A DNA stretch of 64,000 nucleotides, from positions 2,542,001 through 2,606,000 of the forward strand of contig JANFAH010000005.1 in NCBI GenBank assembly GCA_024663395.1, read 5' to 3'. The notes under the pieces are model-generated. The model was given only the letters and a program-made list of their open reading frames with translations. It was not told the origin of the DNA and did not search any database. The first letter of the stretch is position 1. Each line of letters begins with the position of its first letter. Source of the DNA: Pisolithus tinctorius (taxonomy: Eukaryota; Basidiomycota; Agaricomycetes; Boletales; Pisolithaceae). Shown one piece after another: positions 33,596-46,081 of the stretch. Both the position numbers and the translations under genes were made by a program.

Positions 33596-36500
33596 TCAGA
33601 CACTCTCACCTGACTCGCTCGCTTCGACGTCCTCTTCTCGTAAGATGTCCTCGGCTTCGGGGATCGATTCGTCCTCTATCGATTCTTCTTCGAGCCTGCG
33701 CAGCTCTTCTTCACTTCGGTTCGTGAGTTCTTCTACTGCTATCGAGATTCGTTGCCTAGAATAATAAGGGAGTAAGCGAAAAGCGGCGTATCGAAGTCGG
33801 GAAATCGAGCCGTCAAGCTCAGCTAATAGGTATGAACCCCCTTCAGTTCGCCTGACGACAACCATAGGACCTAGGTATCTTGGTTTCGTCTTGCGATCGA
33901 GTTCCTTCTCGATTCTCGTATTGCGAGCTAAGACTAGCGCTCCTGGTTCGAACTCGTAGCTTCGTATCGACCTTTTCACCCTCTGTTCGAACTCCTTTGC
34001 CGTCTGGCACCGTGCCTTGTATACTTGTTGACGAACCCGCCGTAAGTCTTCCTGTCTTCGCTGTAGCTGGCGGCACCTATACGATATCAGTTCTTCGGTC
34101 GAATACTTATCCTTGTCCCAATTCGTCAGAAAAGTCGCTTCGGCGAAGTCGAACGGCAATCTCGGCTCGATCCCATGGACCATCTGATACGGCGAAAGTT
34201 TCGTCGACTTTTGTGTCGTCACCCTTTCGGCCCAGAACACCGTCGGTGCGTACGACGACCATTTGCCCACTTCGCCTTCACAAGTCTTGACGAGAGCCTC
34301 TCGAACGGTTAGATGTCTTCTCTCGACCACTCCATTGGCTTGAGAATTGTATGCCGAAATCTTTATATGCCTGATATCATACTTCTTCGCGAGGTAGGCG
34401 AGGGCCTGTTTGAACGCGGAGCCGTTGTCCGTGACAATCTCTCCTACGGCACCCCACCGACACAAGATCTGTTCGAATATGAATCGTCCTAAGGTTTGTC
34501 CTGTCTCTGCACGCAGCATCTGCCACTCAGGATACGAAGTCAGAGAACACCTAGCTTGTACTATGTACCGGAATCCATTCGACTTCGGCATCACCATCGA
34601 ATCCATGTATGCCTTGTAAAACAGAGGCTCTGGCATGGCCACGACAGGTGGGATATGGATTTTATCCATGCGTCAAATTTGACACTCATGGCAGGTACGG
34701 AGGAACCATCGTACATCTCGATCTAGCGACGGCCACCAAAAGCGGATCAGTAATCTCGACTTAGTGGGGAACACTCCCTTGTGACCCAAATCGTCGTGCG
34801 CTTGCTTCATCAACTTCAGGCGTTTCTCATACGCGGGTACTACTTGATGCTGTCCCCTCGGTTCCCGGTGCCACAGTTCTCCGTTCTTCAGGAAGAATCT
34901 CGCCGCATATTTGATTAACAAGTTCAGATCCAAGTCCGACATTCCAGGCGGTCGCTGTTGATCTTCGAGGAACTTGCGAACTACTTCCAACCGTTCGTCT
35001 TGTCGCCTCCCTTTCTCTGTCCTAGGGATTTCTATATCAGCGGTAGCATCCATCCCTGACGCCTGTGATAAAACCACCTGGGTCTCGGTCGCTTCGCTCG
35101 ACCTCTCTGATCTCTGTTCTCCAACGTAGGGGATCCATCCTAGTTTCAGTTCGACTACCTTTCAACTTTGAAAGAAAGCTTCTTCTCGTTCGCCTCGCTG
35201 AGGGTTGAGGAGTTCGACTGCGAACGATCCTACCTCGTCGATCCAATCTTCGTAATCGTCCTCCGGTTCCGGATCCTCATCTGCTCGAGGTCTCCTCGAT
35301 AACCCGTCTGGGCCTCTATGCTTCTCCGCCGGTACGTGTATCAGTTCAAACTCGAAGAGGAGTATACCAGCAATCCATCGATTGATGGTTGCATTCGGTT
35401 GCAGGTCGGGGTTATTGATCATACCCTTGATGTACTTGGCGTCGACTTCCACAGCTAAATCTTTAACTCCGAATATGTGGTTGCGTACGTCCCGAAGCGC
35501 GCGAAATAGGCCAAACAACTCTAGCTTCACCTGGCTATAGCGACTTTCCCTTTCGTTGAACGCGATCGATCTGTACCTTGACGGATAACGCTTCGAATCT
35601 TCTCCGACCTGTAAAAGCAGGTAGCCTACTGCCATGTGCGAGGTGTCAACGGCCAAAATGACTCGCCGTCCCGACTTGTAATCTATCGGTCTTAACGCTG
35701 GCGAGTTGGTGAGCGCTTCCTTTAAGTCGTCCATCGCTGCTTCGTGTACTTCGTCGAACCTGAAGACTACTCCTTTCTTGGTCAACTCGATCAACGGTTT
35801 CGCCCTCTTTGCATAGTCTCGAATGAAGATGCGGCAGTAGCTGCAGAGGCCTAAGAAGCCTCGCACTTCTGTGACGTTCTTGCAATAGGGCCAATCTCGA
35901 ATCTTCTGTACTTTGGATTCGTCGGGTATTCGGCCTTCGTACGAAACCTTGTGCCCCACTACAGTGATAGACGGGACCGCCACTGCAAATTTCTTTGCAG
36001 AGACAGTCGCTCCGACGTGCTCGAGGCGCTGTAAAACTCGATTAGTGCTGATGAGGTGCTCCCATACGAACCTCCTGATCCCCGAATTCCCCTCAATCGT
36101 TTCATACGTTCCGTCCTCTCTCATGTACCTCGTTCGCGGTCCTTTTACTGGTATGTCGTCAATGAATGGCATGGTTACTTCCGGTGTTTCCTCCCTGAGC
36201 GTAAACGACACATCCCCGTGGAACACTTGTACAGTGTTCGTGTAGCCCATGGGGAGTTTGGTCAACCTGAACGTGCCAATTGGCGTTTGAAAGGTCGTAA
36301 GGTCTCGATAGTCTTCGTGGATCACTCGGTGGTCGTAACCGACCATAAGGTCGTACATGCCATACACCGAATGTCCTGCGAACTCTTCTGCGATACTATC
36401 CACGTGCGGAGGAACTCCTGAATCCTGTATCGAAACCGCGTTGAGCGGCTGTAAGTCGTGGACCAGCCGCAACGACTTCCCATCCTTCTTCACTATGCAA

Positions 36501-37507
36501 AACCATCTCGATCGATAAGACGAAGTTGACGGTTCGTAAACTCCTGCTGCGATCTTTTCCTTGATTATTTGCACGACGTCCCCATAGATCGCTGGTGGAA
36601 TGGGTATATTCCGATACACCCATGGTTTGTGCAGGACCGTCGGAATCTTGAGAGGCGGAAACATATCCTCTCTGAACGTCCCCCTTTCGCTTGCGTCCCA
36701 AGCGAAAGCCTTCTCGTGGATTCTCACTAGCCACTTGACTAGTTTGAGTTCTTCGTGCCACAAAAATCCGCCTGGGTCCCATTCGAACTTGTCTGCTCGC
36801 TCCTGGGTAAGTCGTTCCCCGGGGGTGAACTCTGGGGGTTTAACTGGTATCTGGGGGAGGTTAGCCAACGGGTCCCCCACTTCCCTCCTCTCGACTCTAA
36901 ACTCGGCCGGCGTCTCTGTCGCTACCGGCCGAACCTTCTTCGCCACGGGTTTGTACTTCATCACTTGCTTTATCCATTCCTCCTCGTCCTGTAGCTCGGT
37001 GGTCAGACTCTCCACCAAATAAGATTCGAAACGTAAACCCGAGGACTCGAAGTCCTCCTCTGTCATCGCGAATATCATCTTGTAACCTTTCAGTTTCGCC
37101 CCTGGGCGCTCAACCTCTGTTTCTTCACTTCGACCTTCTTCCTCGATGCTTCTATCCATTCCTCCTTCTTCGCGTCCCTTACGAAAGGGTTCATCTCTTC
37201 GATACTGTCCTGCGTCCTTGCGATAAACATCTTGCGATTCTACTTCTATACCTGCGGGAAAAGTCAGTGCGTTATTCATGCTCGATCTAAAAGAAACTCT
37301 ATGGCCGGTCGCCTCTATGTCTAATGTCGATTCTTGTTTTCTGTTTTCAGTTATATCTTGAAACTGCGAGTCGAAGTCCGAGACGTATGTACTTGCTTCG
37401 TTCTTATATACCGCTATAGGCTGAGCGAGATATCCCAGCCTTACAGGGGTGGCCGATCCCATCGAAACGTCTCCTCGCTGGCTATTCGAGTCCTGGACGA
37501 AGTCTAA
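33596..37507 (-). pseudogene. Gypsy1 pol (RT, RNase H, integrase), two in-frame TGAs
   Basis: Expressed by -1 frameshift from gag-pro. One continuous frame of about 1,300 codons. RT has LMVGYDHRVIHEDYRDLTTF and an FIDD catalytic box (about 36157-36168) in place of the usual YxDD. RNase H has ILAVDTSHMAVGYLLL (about 35660-35610) and ends near GPDGLSRRP. The integrase zinc region has HDDLGHKG and CHEC; the core has VTDNGSAF and NSQANGVVERRH. There is no chromodomain; the C-terminus is Glu-rich. TGA at 35162-35164 and just upstream of 34669 interrupt the frame, both where CGA fits. The Gypsy2 pol is a close relative without these stops. Confidence 0.88.
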
Positions 37508-40500
37508 AAACCCTCGTCCCTAGATCGACATTGTACCTTCTGGGGTTTGCGCCCTATCCTCCGAATATACTCCCTCTGCAAGACCGCGTCCCTAAACTGA
37601 GGGAACTGGGCGAGGGACCTTCTCGGCTGTGGTGAGACTTGGATCCTCTTTTCTGTTTCTGGATCCGTAAACTCGAGCGTCTGTTGTCCGTTCCTAAAGT
37701 CTTGTGTCCTAGCCCGAATCGCGCACAGGAATGGCCTGCCCAAAAGGATATCGAAGGGAGCCGACTTGACAACCTGAATCGGCACTCACACTTCCGCTGG
37801 ACCGATCCTGAGCGAAGCATCTCGCACCAGGCCCAGCGTTTCGTCCTTCGATTGGTTCGCGGCTTCCATAATGATTCGACTATCCCTCTCTATGGGGAGA
37901 TGCAGAACTTCAGCGATTTCCTGTCGCAAAGCCACTATCTGCGAACCGCTGTCGAGAATCCCTTCGAGCATGACCTTCCCAGCCAGCTCGACCTCTACCA
38001 TCGTAAGTGGCATCGAATCCATCTGCGCGTACCTCTCATCTCCTATACCGCACTCGAACGCCCTCACATCAATCGACTGCGGCGACCCTTCCCACCTATC
38101 CAACGTGCCCGAGAAGGTTGCACCGAGCGCTACTCGCTTCGTCATTGCTCTGTCCTTGAACTCTCTCCGAACGTCTGGACTTATAGCGAGTAGATCCCTT
38201 CCCGGAATCGTAACTGACTGGTCCAAATACTGGTTCAAAACCCTCATCGCTGCTGTAGGGTCTTCGAACAGACTCGTATACCTATAACCTTTCCTTCCCG
38301 CATCTTGGTCTTCCGTGACACGCAGCTGGGTCTTTGGCACAGATGTGGGTCCTTGCGACCCGCCGGCACTCCTGTCTGGTTGCTTTCCTTTGTCCTTCGA
38401 GCTTGCTTCGGGAGCATCCGTCGAGCCGGACCGACTAGGCCCTGGCTGTTCTGCTGTCGAGGTCTCTGTTCGTTTCTCTTTCCCGGGTACCGCCACTCCA
38501 TCGAACTTCGGGGTCTTTCGCTGCTGCTTATTCTCTTCCCTTCGAGCTGCTGCGAACGCCTGTTCCGTTTCTGCTCGTCGCGCTTCGTACTCAGTCTCCG
38601 AAATGACCTCCTCGGCCGTATCCTCTCCATCTGAAACATACTCTTCGATCCTAGCTCTCTCGACATATTGGAAGGCGTTGTGCGCTGCTACGAACATATT
38701 CGTGTTCGTCGGAGGATCCTCTTCGTGCTCGATGCGAACGATGGGTGCTTGCTGCTCCTCTCTCCTCCTCCTGTCCCTTGCCATCCATTCGTCTATCAAC
38801 TGGTACATCGGCTCGTCCGTTCAAGGAACGCGCATGCCGTCATTGAACTTTACCCTATCGTCTTCGACGACACACCTGCCGGCCGCGCGATATCTTTCCA
38901 ACATGCGACAAGTCCTCGTGCGGTGTCCTTGAAGGAAACAGAAAAAGCAAATTATTTCTCGAGGTGGTTCACGTGCTCCTTCGACAACGTTTCTGGCCGG
39001 TACAGGCGCTGCCCTTCTCTGGGCCTGTGCCTCCGCCCGAACCTGAGGCTGCCTCTGGACCAACTCGCGTGCTATCCTCCCGGCTTCCTCTCCGGGCGAT
39101 AACTGAATGACTCCCCTCCTCGCAGCACGGCTTCTCGTCGTATGGTACCTGTGCCTCAGCAACTCTTTTATTTCTCGTAGGACCTTGTTCATAGGCCAGG
39201 GGTTGTCCGAATCGCGTAAGCCGTTTCTAAACTTCAGGTTTTCGAGCGTATCTTTCTGAAGTTCCGGATCCAAGCCCTCCCAGAAGTAACCGTTGTAGTC
39301 CTCCTGAGTGAGCTTGTGGCGTCTGTTAAGATAGCCCGCTATGGTCTCATACTGTCGAAGATACTCTCCGAGGTCCTCTTCCATCGCTATAACCTTCCTG
39401 GACTGCGCTCGAACGAGATCGACCAGGTCCGCTTTGACGTATCTCTTCTCTCGTTCTCCTGCGCCTGGGTACACATTCGCCAGCACTTCCACGAACTTGT
39501 CCCATCTACCTGTCATCTCTTCTAAAAGTTGCGTCCACAAGTTCGCCGTATCGTTGTCCAGGTACCATATGGCCCACTTCGGCCACTCATACTCGTCTGT
39601 ACACCCTGCCTTCTTACACAGGTGATGAATTTCTTCCAGGTAATGAACCAGATCAGCTGTTTTCCCTGAAAACTTGGGCGCTTTGTCCGAAGACCTAGAG
39701 GGCATTTTCTCGAGCGGCTTGGGTTTGTCAGATGCCAGGGCGCCTTGTCCGAGAAGCCTAAGGATACGTTGCCCTTCAGACAGTTCTTCTGGCTGGGCCG
39801 TTCTCCTCCTCGGCTCCCGTGCTTCTGTAGACGGAGATCTATATCTCGAGCGACGTTCCTTCTCGCGTCTTTTCTCCTTGCGCCTGTGATACCTTCTTCT
39901 TTCTTCTTCCTCGCTCGAGTCGCTCGATGAACTGTCTGTGGAGTAGGACCTCCTATGGCGTCTACTCCTCGACTTGTCCGACCTTCTATGTCCATGGCGA
40001 CGGGACTTCGACCTGTGCCTCGTTCTATAACTCGACCTGGAAGTCGATCTGTACTTGTATTCGTGCCTCGACCTCGACCTCGAGGACGACCTCTCCCTAC
40101 GTCCCGACTTATGTCTCGACCTCGCCCTCGTCCTCGACCTCGAGGGCGACCTTCCTCTGCTTCTTGACCTTTCTCTGGTCCGTCCTTGGTGGACCGCAGC
40201 TTTTGGTTCGTTGACGTAGATTCTGTCAGGCGGCTGCTCTGTCGCCCTATCCTTTCCTTTGTCCCAGTAGGTCATAAACGGCGGTAATTCTTCTTCCTTT
40301 TCTTTCTTAGGCATCACGAACCTTGACGAGCTCGTCGGTCGCCCGTCGTCCCAGATCGCTTCGTACATGTCCTCTAAGCCGGTAGTATCAACTTTTGCGC
40401 CTGTAAACGTAGGAATGGAAAATGGAACGTCTTCGGACTCCTCTATGAATGCTGTGAGGGGTAACTCCGTGAGCGGTGAAGGTGGTTCTTGTAGGAGCTT

Positions 40501-40797
40501 CGCTGCTTCTTCTGTCGAACCGAACGATGTTTCTGAGTTTGATCCGATGACCGGCGCTGGTGTTCGGTATTCCGTGAAGGTGGGTTCTCGTATCTGTTTC
40601 GGCTCTTCCGGTTCCGGTGATTCTGGAAGAGGAACTTCAGTGGGGAGCTTCTCAAGAGATGACTTAGCTAAATGGGGAGGCGTTGCTTTCTTCCTTGCTC
40701 TGAGCACCTCTTTCGCTTTCTTATGTCTCTCCTTGTGGGCAACCCTAGCTGCCGTTCGCCTGAGGTTGTACTTTACTTCCTGTTTGTTGGTTGAAGC
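37504..40797 (-). pseudogene. Gypsy1 gag-protease with RS-rich domain, two in-frame TGAs
   Basis: One frame of over 1,060 codons ending in TAG at 37506-37504. No ATG lies between the PBS and the first conserved residues, so the start is unresolved; the frame is open back to the PBS. An Arg/Ser-rich stretch of about 130 residues (about 39810-40200; RSRSRGRSPSRSRTRARSR) precedes the capsid-like region (YLEEIHHLCKKAGC). The zinc knuckle is CFFCFLQGHRTRTC (CCHC). The protease has ILDSGSQIVALRQ (about 37925-37965), then FDILLGRPF. TGAs at 38821-38823 and 37786-37788 replace Arg codons seen in Gypsy2. RS domains are known in splicing factors; in this Gag it may serve RNA binding or nuclear targeting. 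Confidence 0.85.
37507..37513 (-). other. -1 frameshift site, Gypsy1
   Basis: Sense G GGT TTT followed directly by TAG (37506-37504), the X XXY YYZ form. The pol frame is -1 relative to gag-pro and open across the junction. Gypsy2 has the same heptamer and stop. Confidence 0.75.
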
Positions 40798-40815
40798 CCC
40801 TCGCGGTGGGCTCCA
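40797..40815 (-). other. Gypsy1 primer-binding site
   Basis: Sense TGGAGCCCACCGCGAGGGG, two bases inside the 5' LTR. TGG at the start fits the CCA end of a tRNA. Gypsy2 has the same site with one C/T difference. tRNA identity not determined. Confidence 0.75.
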
Positions 40816-40817
40816 AG

Positions 40818-41289
40818 TGTAAGATAGTGTTTTTCCGTTGGCCGAGAACTCCGACTCCGGAAGAGGTAGGTTCCGCTTGAGTCGGGTCGACCCTGAAGGG
40901 GCTTCGGTCTGGATGCAGGGTAAGTACTTTAGACGAACGCAAAGGGAACTCGCCCGAGAATATAATTCTTGACTCTAAAGAAGAACCTTGGCAGAAAAGA
41001 GCTGAAGTAGTGAAATTTTTGCTCCTCCAAGCAAGACACAGAGTAGGCCGGGATGACTAGTACAGTGTAGTCCTCTCTGGTGTACCGTAGTTGTTAAGTG
41101 ACGTGGCACGCGCCGTGACCACCCGCGCGCTTAGTCAGCTCTCTATGTTTCGACACCAAGTCCTTTCTCAGCCTCAACCCCTAAGCCCGAATCCTCCTCG
41201 ACTCTCTCTTACATCCTTCACCCTCAAACCTTCCCTTCAACCCAACAGAAGCGCGACTTCTCGTAGGGGAAAGGCTCGCGTTCCCTACA
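40818..41289 (-). repeat. Gypsy1 5' LTR
   Basis: 472 bp, the direct repeat of 29918-30389 with four transitions by my reading. Confidence 0.93.
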
Positions 41290-41293
41290 CCGC

Positions 41294-41922
41294 CCACCTT
41301 CTATTGTCTACGAACCATCTCTGCTCCGACTGTTGTCGGACTTGTGCCTCTCTCCTACCGGACCGAGCGGTCCATTCTCTGAGGGGTCATGTGACTACCT
41401 TCGCAGTCAGGTACTCCGCAGCGCGCTCACCGCATGGTCCGGTGTCTGGACTGTTTCCTTTTCTAGATGTTCTGTGTTACCTGTTCATATGTCCTCCGTC
41501 TACCCTTCATTCGTCGTCCAGGAAATTTTACTTGAAAATTTATGAGTCTCCGTATGTCAGTTCCGATTCCGGTTACTGTACCTCCGTAGCGGTATAAAAG
41601 CATGTACTGTACTCCGCTGTTCTTCAGTACGAATATCAACTTAGTTCCTACTCCCTCTGATTCCATCTTCTGTCTGTCGGAGTTATCTCCGACTCCCCGT
41701 CTGTACTCTCCCTCTGAAATATGAGGGCTGAGATCGTGCAAGGGGGTAGCGCACGAGCTAAACCTGATGCCCTCGCTCCGCTCCGCCTTTGTCTCGGCGG
41801 TCTTCGTTCCTGCCAACACTCCGCTAGTTGGAGTTCTGTTCCTGTGTGTCGGACTTGCTTCCGGACCCTCCCCTAGACCTTGTTTAGTGTTGGAGTTGGT
41901 CGGAGTAGGCCCAGACTTGACA
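41294..41922 (+). mobile_element. Inserted Gypsy3-family LTR, right piece
   Basis: Completes the LTR begun at 29833 (85 + 629 = 714 bp). It ends CCAGACTTGACA, followed by AGAAT (41923-41927), the second half of its target duplication. TATAAAA is at 41593-41599 and AGTACGAATAT, the likely transcript 5' end, at 41626-41636. Confidence 0.92.
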
Positions 41923-42108
41923 AGAATGGCTGAGCTCGAGCGCACAGGCAGAGGATGGAAGAGGCCTCAGTCGGAGGCGGGGGAGGACAAGAATGAGGAA
42001 GCGGACAAAGGTGCAGAGGGGGATAACGAGGAAGAGGAAGAAGTCAGAGGAGAGAAGGAAGGTGGAGAAGAACAGGAGGGTGACGGAGGACAAGCGATGG
42101 AAGAGTAG
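41923..42108 (+). pseudogene. Antisense accessory gene of Gypsy3, 3' part
   Basis: Joins in phase with the frame ending at 29832 once the LTR and one AGAAT copy are removed (…VQEAR then MAELERTGRGWKRPQ). Encodes a very acidic Glu/Gly-rich tail and ends at TAG (42106-42108), 200 bp from the convergent pol stop. Confidence 0.75.
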
Positions 42109-42308
42109 AGTAGTGTTTGTTTTCTCTCTTTTTTTTTTTTTCTTTTTTGCCTTTAGTTTGTATATTTTGTATTACTACGAGATAGACTTGTGATTTTGTT
42201 TGTGACCCTGAGAAGTGAAATGGATAAGCAGAGAAAATTCTAAAGTACTTAAGGTAGTTCGGTAAGAGGCGGAGTTGGCCTGTGGAGGAGGATTATGTAG
42301 GCAGAGTA

Positions 42309-45300
42309 TCATGGCGGAGGTTGGTACGGGCCAGGTTTATGTGGATAGCGTTCATGGAAAGTGGATACTATGTCAGAAGCGTGACCCAGCTCGGTTGCAA
42401 GCAACCAAGAGGTGTCTTCGTCGGTGTTCTCATAACCAGCCCAGCGGACTAGATACAAGAGTTGACAGTGGTGGCGATGGCAGTCCACCTTAGAGTTGAG
42501 TATCTCTGATACTTCGTACTCAAGGTCACCATCGACATCTACTGGCAGAGGATGAGGTTGTTGTCGGTTTGGGAAATGGTTAGCTGCTGCAGCTTCCAGT
42601 TGTGAGACATGGAAGACCGGATGTACCGAGTGCATAGAGTCAGGGAGCTTAAGGGTGACAGAATGTGTACCTGGCCTGGCCAAGATGGTGAATGGACCTA
42701 AGTACTTTTCGGAGAGTTTTTCCGAAGGATGAGTGGAGTGGAAGTACTTGGCTTTGATGTAGGCCTGTTCTCCAACCTCAAACTCAGGCAGAGGTATGCG
42801 TTTAGCATCTGCTGGACCCTGGTAGCACTGTTGAGCAGCAGACATTTTGGAGCAGAGGAAGTCATGAAGGGCGGAGAGCTCAACAATGTAGTCGTGAGCC
42901 CTTGGAGAGGTGAAGTCTTGGTCAGGGATCACAGACAAGTTTGGATGGTATCCCTTGTTAGCAAAGAAGGGAGAGACTCCAGTAGTCGCACTTGGTGCAT
43001 TGTTGAAAGCAAACTCCGCTAGAGGTAACAGCTCAGCCCAATTGTCTTGTTGGTAGTTACAGTAGACACGAAGGTACTGCTCAAGGGTCTGGTTCGTTCG
43101 CTCAGTCTGGCCATCGCCTTCTGGGTGGTAACCCGAAGTGAAGTGAAGGCACATATCAAGGGCTTTTCCTAGAGAGCGGAAGAAGTGTGAGACGAACTCA
43201 GGACCTCTGTTGGAGATGACATTAGCTGGCACTCCGTGCTTGGAGAAGACATGGGTTAGGAAGAGCTTAGCGAGTTCGGCGGAGGTGACAGAGTCATGGG
43301 TGGGGATGAACACCGCTTGCTTCGAGAGGCGGTCCACTACCACAAGTATGGCAGAGCAGCCATCGGAGTTGGGCAGGTGTTCGATGATGTCCATGGAGAT
43401 GGAGTTCCAGGGTCTCTCTGGGATGGGGAGCTGCTTCAGTAGACCATAAGGGCGGTGGCACAGAGTTTTGCTCCATCCACAGGCAGTGCAAGACCTGACA
43501 TATTCTTTCACATTGGAGCGGAGGTTGGGCCACACGTAGTCCCTGCGGACGAGTTCTAGGGTGCGGTTTTGCCCAAAATGGCCTGCTAGAGGATGATCAT
43601 GCTTGAACCGAAGCACTCGAAGGCAGAGGTCATCAATGTCAGGGACAAAGATACGACCATCGGAGTCCAGGGACCACCGAGGCTTAGTCAGAGTTGGGAG
43701 GTGGCTGGCGGAGACAGGGTCTGAGGGTAGGGTGGAGATGATGTCAGAGTGCAAGCACTCAACATCGAAGACCATGGCGGCGTGGAGTACAGGTGCCAAG
43801 AGGGTGGTGGTATGGAGGGACGACGCGAGTTGCTCCTGTGTAAACATAGGGCGGAGATTGTGAGGATTTACCTGTGCGTAGTCCCTATCCCCCCCTTTTG
43901 GGTAGACATCCCAACGTCATGTAAGTGCGTTGGGTTTGGCTCCTAAGCAGCCAGGTCGGAAGCAGATGGAAAGATTAAACTGCGAAAGGTACTCCGACCA
44001 GCGGGCCTGTCGACAAGTGAGAACCTTAGAGGTGGAAAAGTACTCAAGGTTTTTGTGGTCTGTCACCACATTGACAGGTAAGGCGGAGCCTTCTAAGTAA
44101 TGCCGCCAATGGCGGAAGGCCTCGAAGATAGCCAACAGCTCCTTGTCATGGGTATCATAGTTGAGTTCTGGGACGGTCATGGTGCGAGAGTAGAAAGCGA
44201 CTGGGCGGAGTTCACCATTGGAGCAGGTGATCGACAAAATGCCAGCAATGGCATAGTCGGAGGTGTTGGTTTCAACTGTAAGCGGAGCGTCAGGAACCCA
44301 ATGAGTGAGAATAGGAGCGGAGCTGAAGGCATCCTTCAGGCGGAGGAAAGCGGACCGGCACTCCTCGGAAAAGTTCCAAGGAGCACCCTTTCGTGTGAGG
44401 TGAGTGAGTGGAATGACGATGTTGGAGTAGTTATTAATGAATCATCTGTAGAAATTTGCGAAGCCGAGGAAAGACTGGATGTCTCGCACCTTCCACAGCT
44501 CAGGCCAGTCGTGGACTGCCTGAACCTTCTCAGCGGACATGGTGAGACCGGAGGGAGAAAGAACATAACCAAGGTACTCGACGGAGTCGGAGTGAAACTT
44601 GCACTTCTCTGGCTTGGCATAGAGGCCATGCTTTCAAAGGCGGCAGAGTACCTCTTTTACATGTTCACGATGCGACTCCATGTCCTGCGAATAGATTAGG
44701 ATGTCATCGAGGTATACCACGACACAGACATCAAGCATGTCTGCAAAGATGCTATTGACGAATCGCTGGAAAGCCACAGGCGCGTTAGTCAGACCAAATG
44801 GCATCACCCACCACTCATAAGAACCATAACAAGTGCAGAAAGCCGTTTTCCATTCATCTCCATCTGCTATGCGGACCAGATGATAGGCATGGCAGAGATC
44901 AATCTTGGTGTAGACTTTAGCACAGCTTGGAGAGTCGAGTAGGTTGGAGATGAGCGGCAGCAGATAGCGGTCTTTTTTCGTGATTTTATTGAGTCCTCGA
45001 TAGTCAATGCAGAGGCGGAGTGAACCATCCTTCTTTTTCATGAAGAGGACAGGGGCACCGTGAGCGGAGGTGGATTGTTTGATGAAGCCATAGCCAAGAT
45101 GCTCATCAATGAAGGTGCGGAGAGCTTCAAGCTCTGGTGGAGAAAGAGAGTAGATTGTACCAATGGGTGGAGAAGCTCCTTCCTCAAGGTCGATCTTGAG
45201 ATCGAACGAGTGGTGTGGCAGAAGTTCGGTGGCCTTGTCTTTGCTAAAGATGTCGGCAAACTCATGATACTCAGAAGGAACCGAGGAGAGGTCAGGAGGT

Positions 45301-46010
45301 GGAGATGAAGCGGAGGACGCACGAAGCTTCACATCATCAGCAGAGAGCTGTAAGCGGAACTGTCTAGAGCCAGGGAGAGCACAGGCTCTGACATACACAG
45401 CAGCATTGATGAGTGAGACAAGCGGAGCGGAGCGCAGCGAGTCTGTCGGAGGTGCAGTCGGAGCTGCAAACGGAGCGGAGGGTGTCGGGTCCAGAGTGGA
45501 GGTCGCAGCGGAAGATGACAAAGGCGCCTGGGGTGTTGGCATTCCCTGTAGCGATGGTCTGAACGATATACTGCCCAGTACCCAGTCAATTGACAGATTG
45601 AAGCGGGTGAGCCAGTTGTGTCCTAACACCAGCGAACATGAAGAATCCAATGGAGTAACATAAAATGAAACGGAGTTGACATCGCCGGAAGGAAAGCAGA
45701 GGGAAAGATCTACTTCTTGGGAAATGACAGCATTTGTACTACCATCAAACAAGCAGAGCGGAATTGGCGGAGAGATGGAGGAAACAGGAATGGCATATTT
45801 TTTGACTACAGACGGGTCTACGAAGCAATGAGAAGAACCAGAATCGATCAATGCAGAGAAAGTATCAACAGAATAACCCGGAAGTGTTACAGATGGAAGT
45901 AAAGAATTGGGACTAGAAAGAGCAGACACGTTGAGTCGGATGTCCGGTTGCGCACAGTTGGGTTCAATGCTTCCTCCAGGCTGTGCGAGCTCCCTGGAGG
46001 AGCGGACTAA
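42309..46010 (-). pseudogene. Gypsy3 pol (protease, RT, RNase H, integrase, chromodomain)
   Basis: One frame of 1,234 codons entered by a -1 shift. Protease [15 protein letters not shown] (about 45840); RT with [17 protein letters not shown] and YLDD (about 44703-44714). RNase H begins LTVETNTSDYA, where Asn replaces the first catalytic Asp of the usual ETDASD. The integrase zinc region has HPLAGHFGQ and CTAC; the core has DRLSKQAVFIP, SNRGPEFVSHF and YHPEGDGQTERTNQ. The C-terminal chromodomain (YEVSEILNSKVD..LYLVRWAGY, about 42350-42520) marks it as a chromovirus, whose chromodomain usually directs integration to heterochromatin. TGAs at 44634-44636, 44442-44444 and 43917-43919 each replace an expected CGA. 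Confidence 0.92.
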
Positions 46011-46016
46011 TTTTTT
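46010..46016 (-). other. -1 frameshift site, Gypsy3
   Basis: Sense A AAA AAT followed directly by TAG. The pol frame is -1 relative to gag and open on both sides of the site. Confidence 0.75.
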
Positions 46017-46081
46017 GGCTCTGCCTGCTCCACAGGCAGAGTAGGCGGAGTTCCAGCTGTAGCTGCATGGGCTTTGGCTGC

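Larger units (their letters stand above)
29918..41289 (-). mobile_element. Gypsy1: complete tRNA-primed Ty3/Gypsy element
   Basis: 11.4 kb flanked by CCGC (29914-29917 and 41290-41293). Its two 472-bp LTRs differ at four positions by my reading, all transitions, so the insertion is young. In sense: 5' LTR (40818-41289), PBS, gag-pro, pol joined by a -1 slip, antisense zinc-cluster gene, 3' LTR (29918-30389). The internal region is CpG-rich compared with the KDZ block. Four in-frame TGAs make this copy non-autonomous. Confidence 0.93.

Noticed and set aside
39927..40214. Arg/Pro/Ser-rich plus-strand ORFs
   Set aside because: Shadow of the RS-rich part of Gypsy1 gag.
41294..41922. This LTR as the 3' LTR of the gag-pol at 42309-49797
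   Set aside because: It is inverted relative to the 5' LTR at 49859 and has its own duplication AGAAT. The true 3' LTR is 27890-28604, matching in orientation, length and outer duplication.
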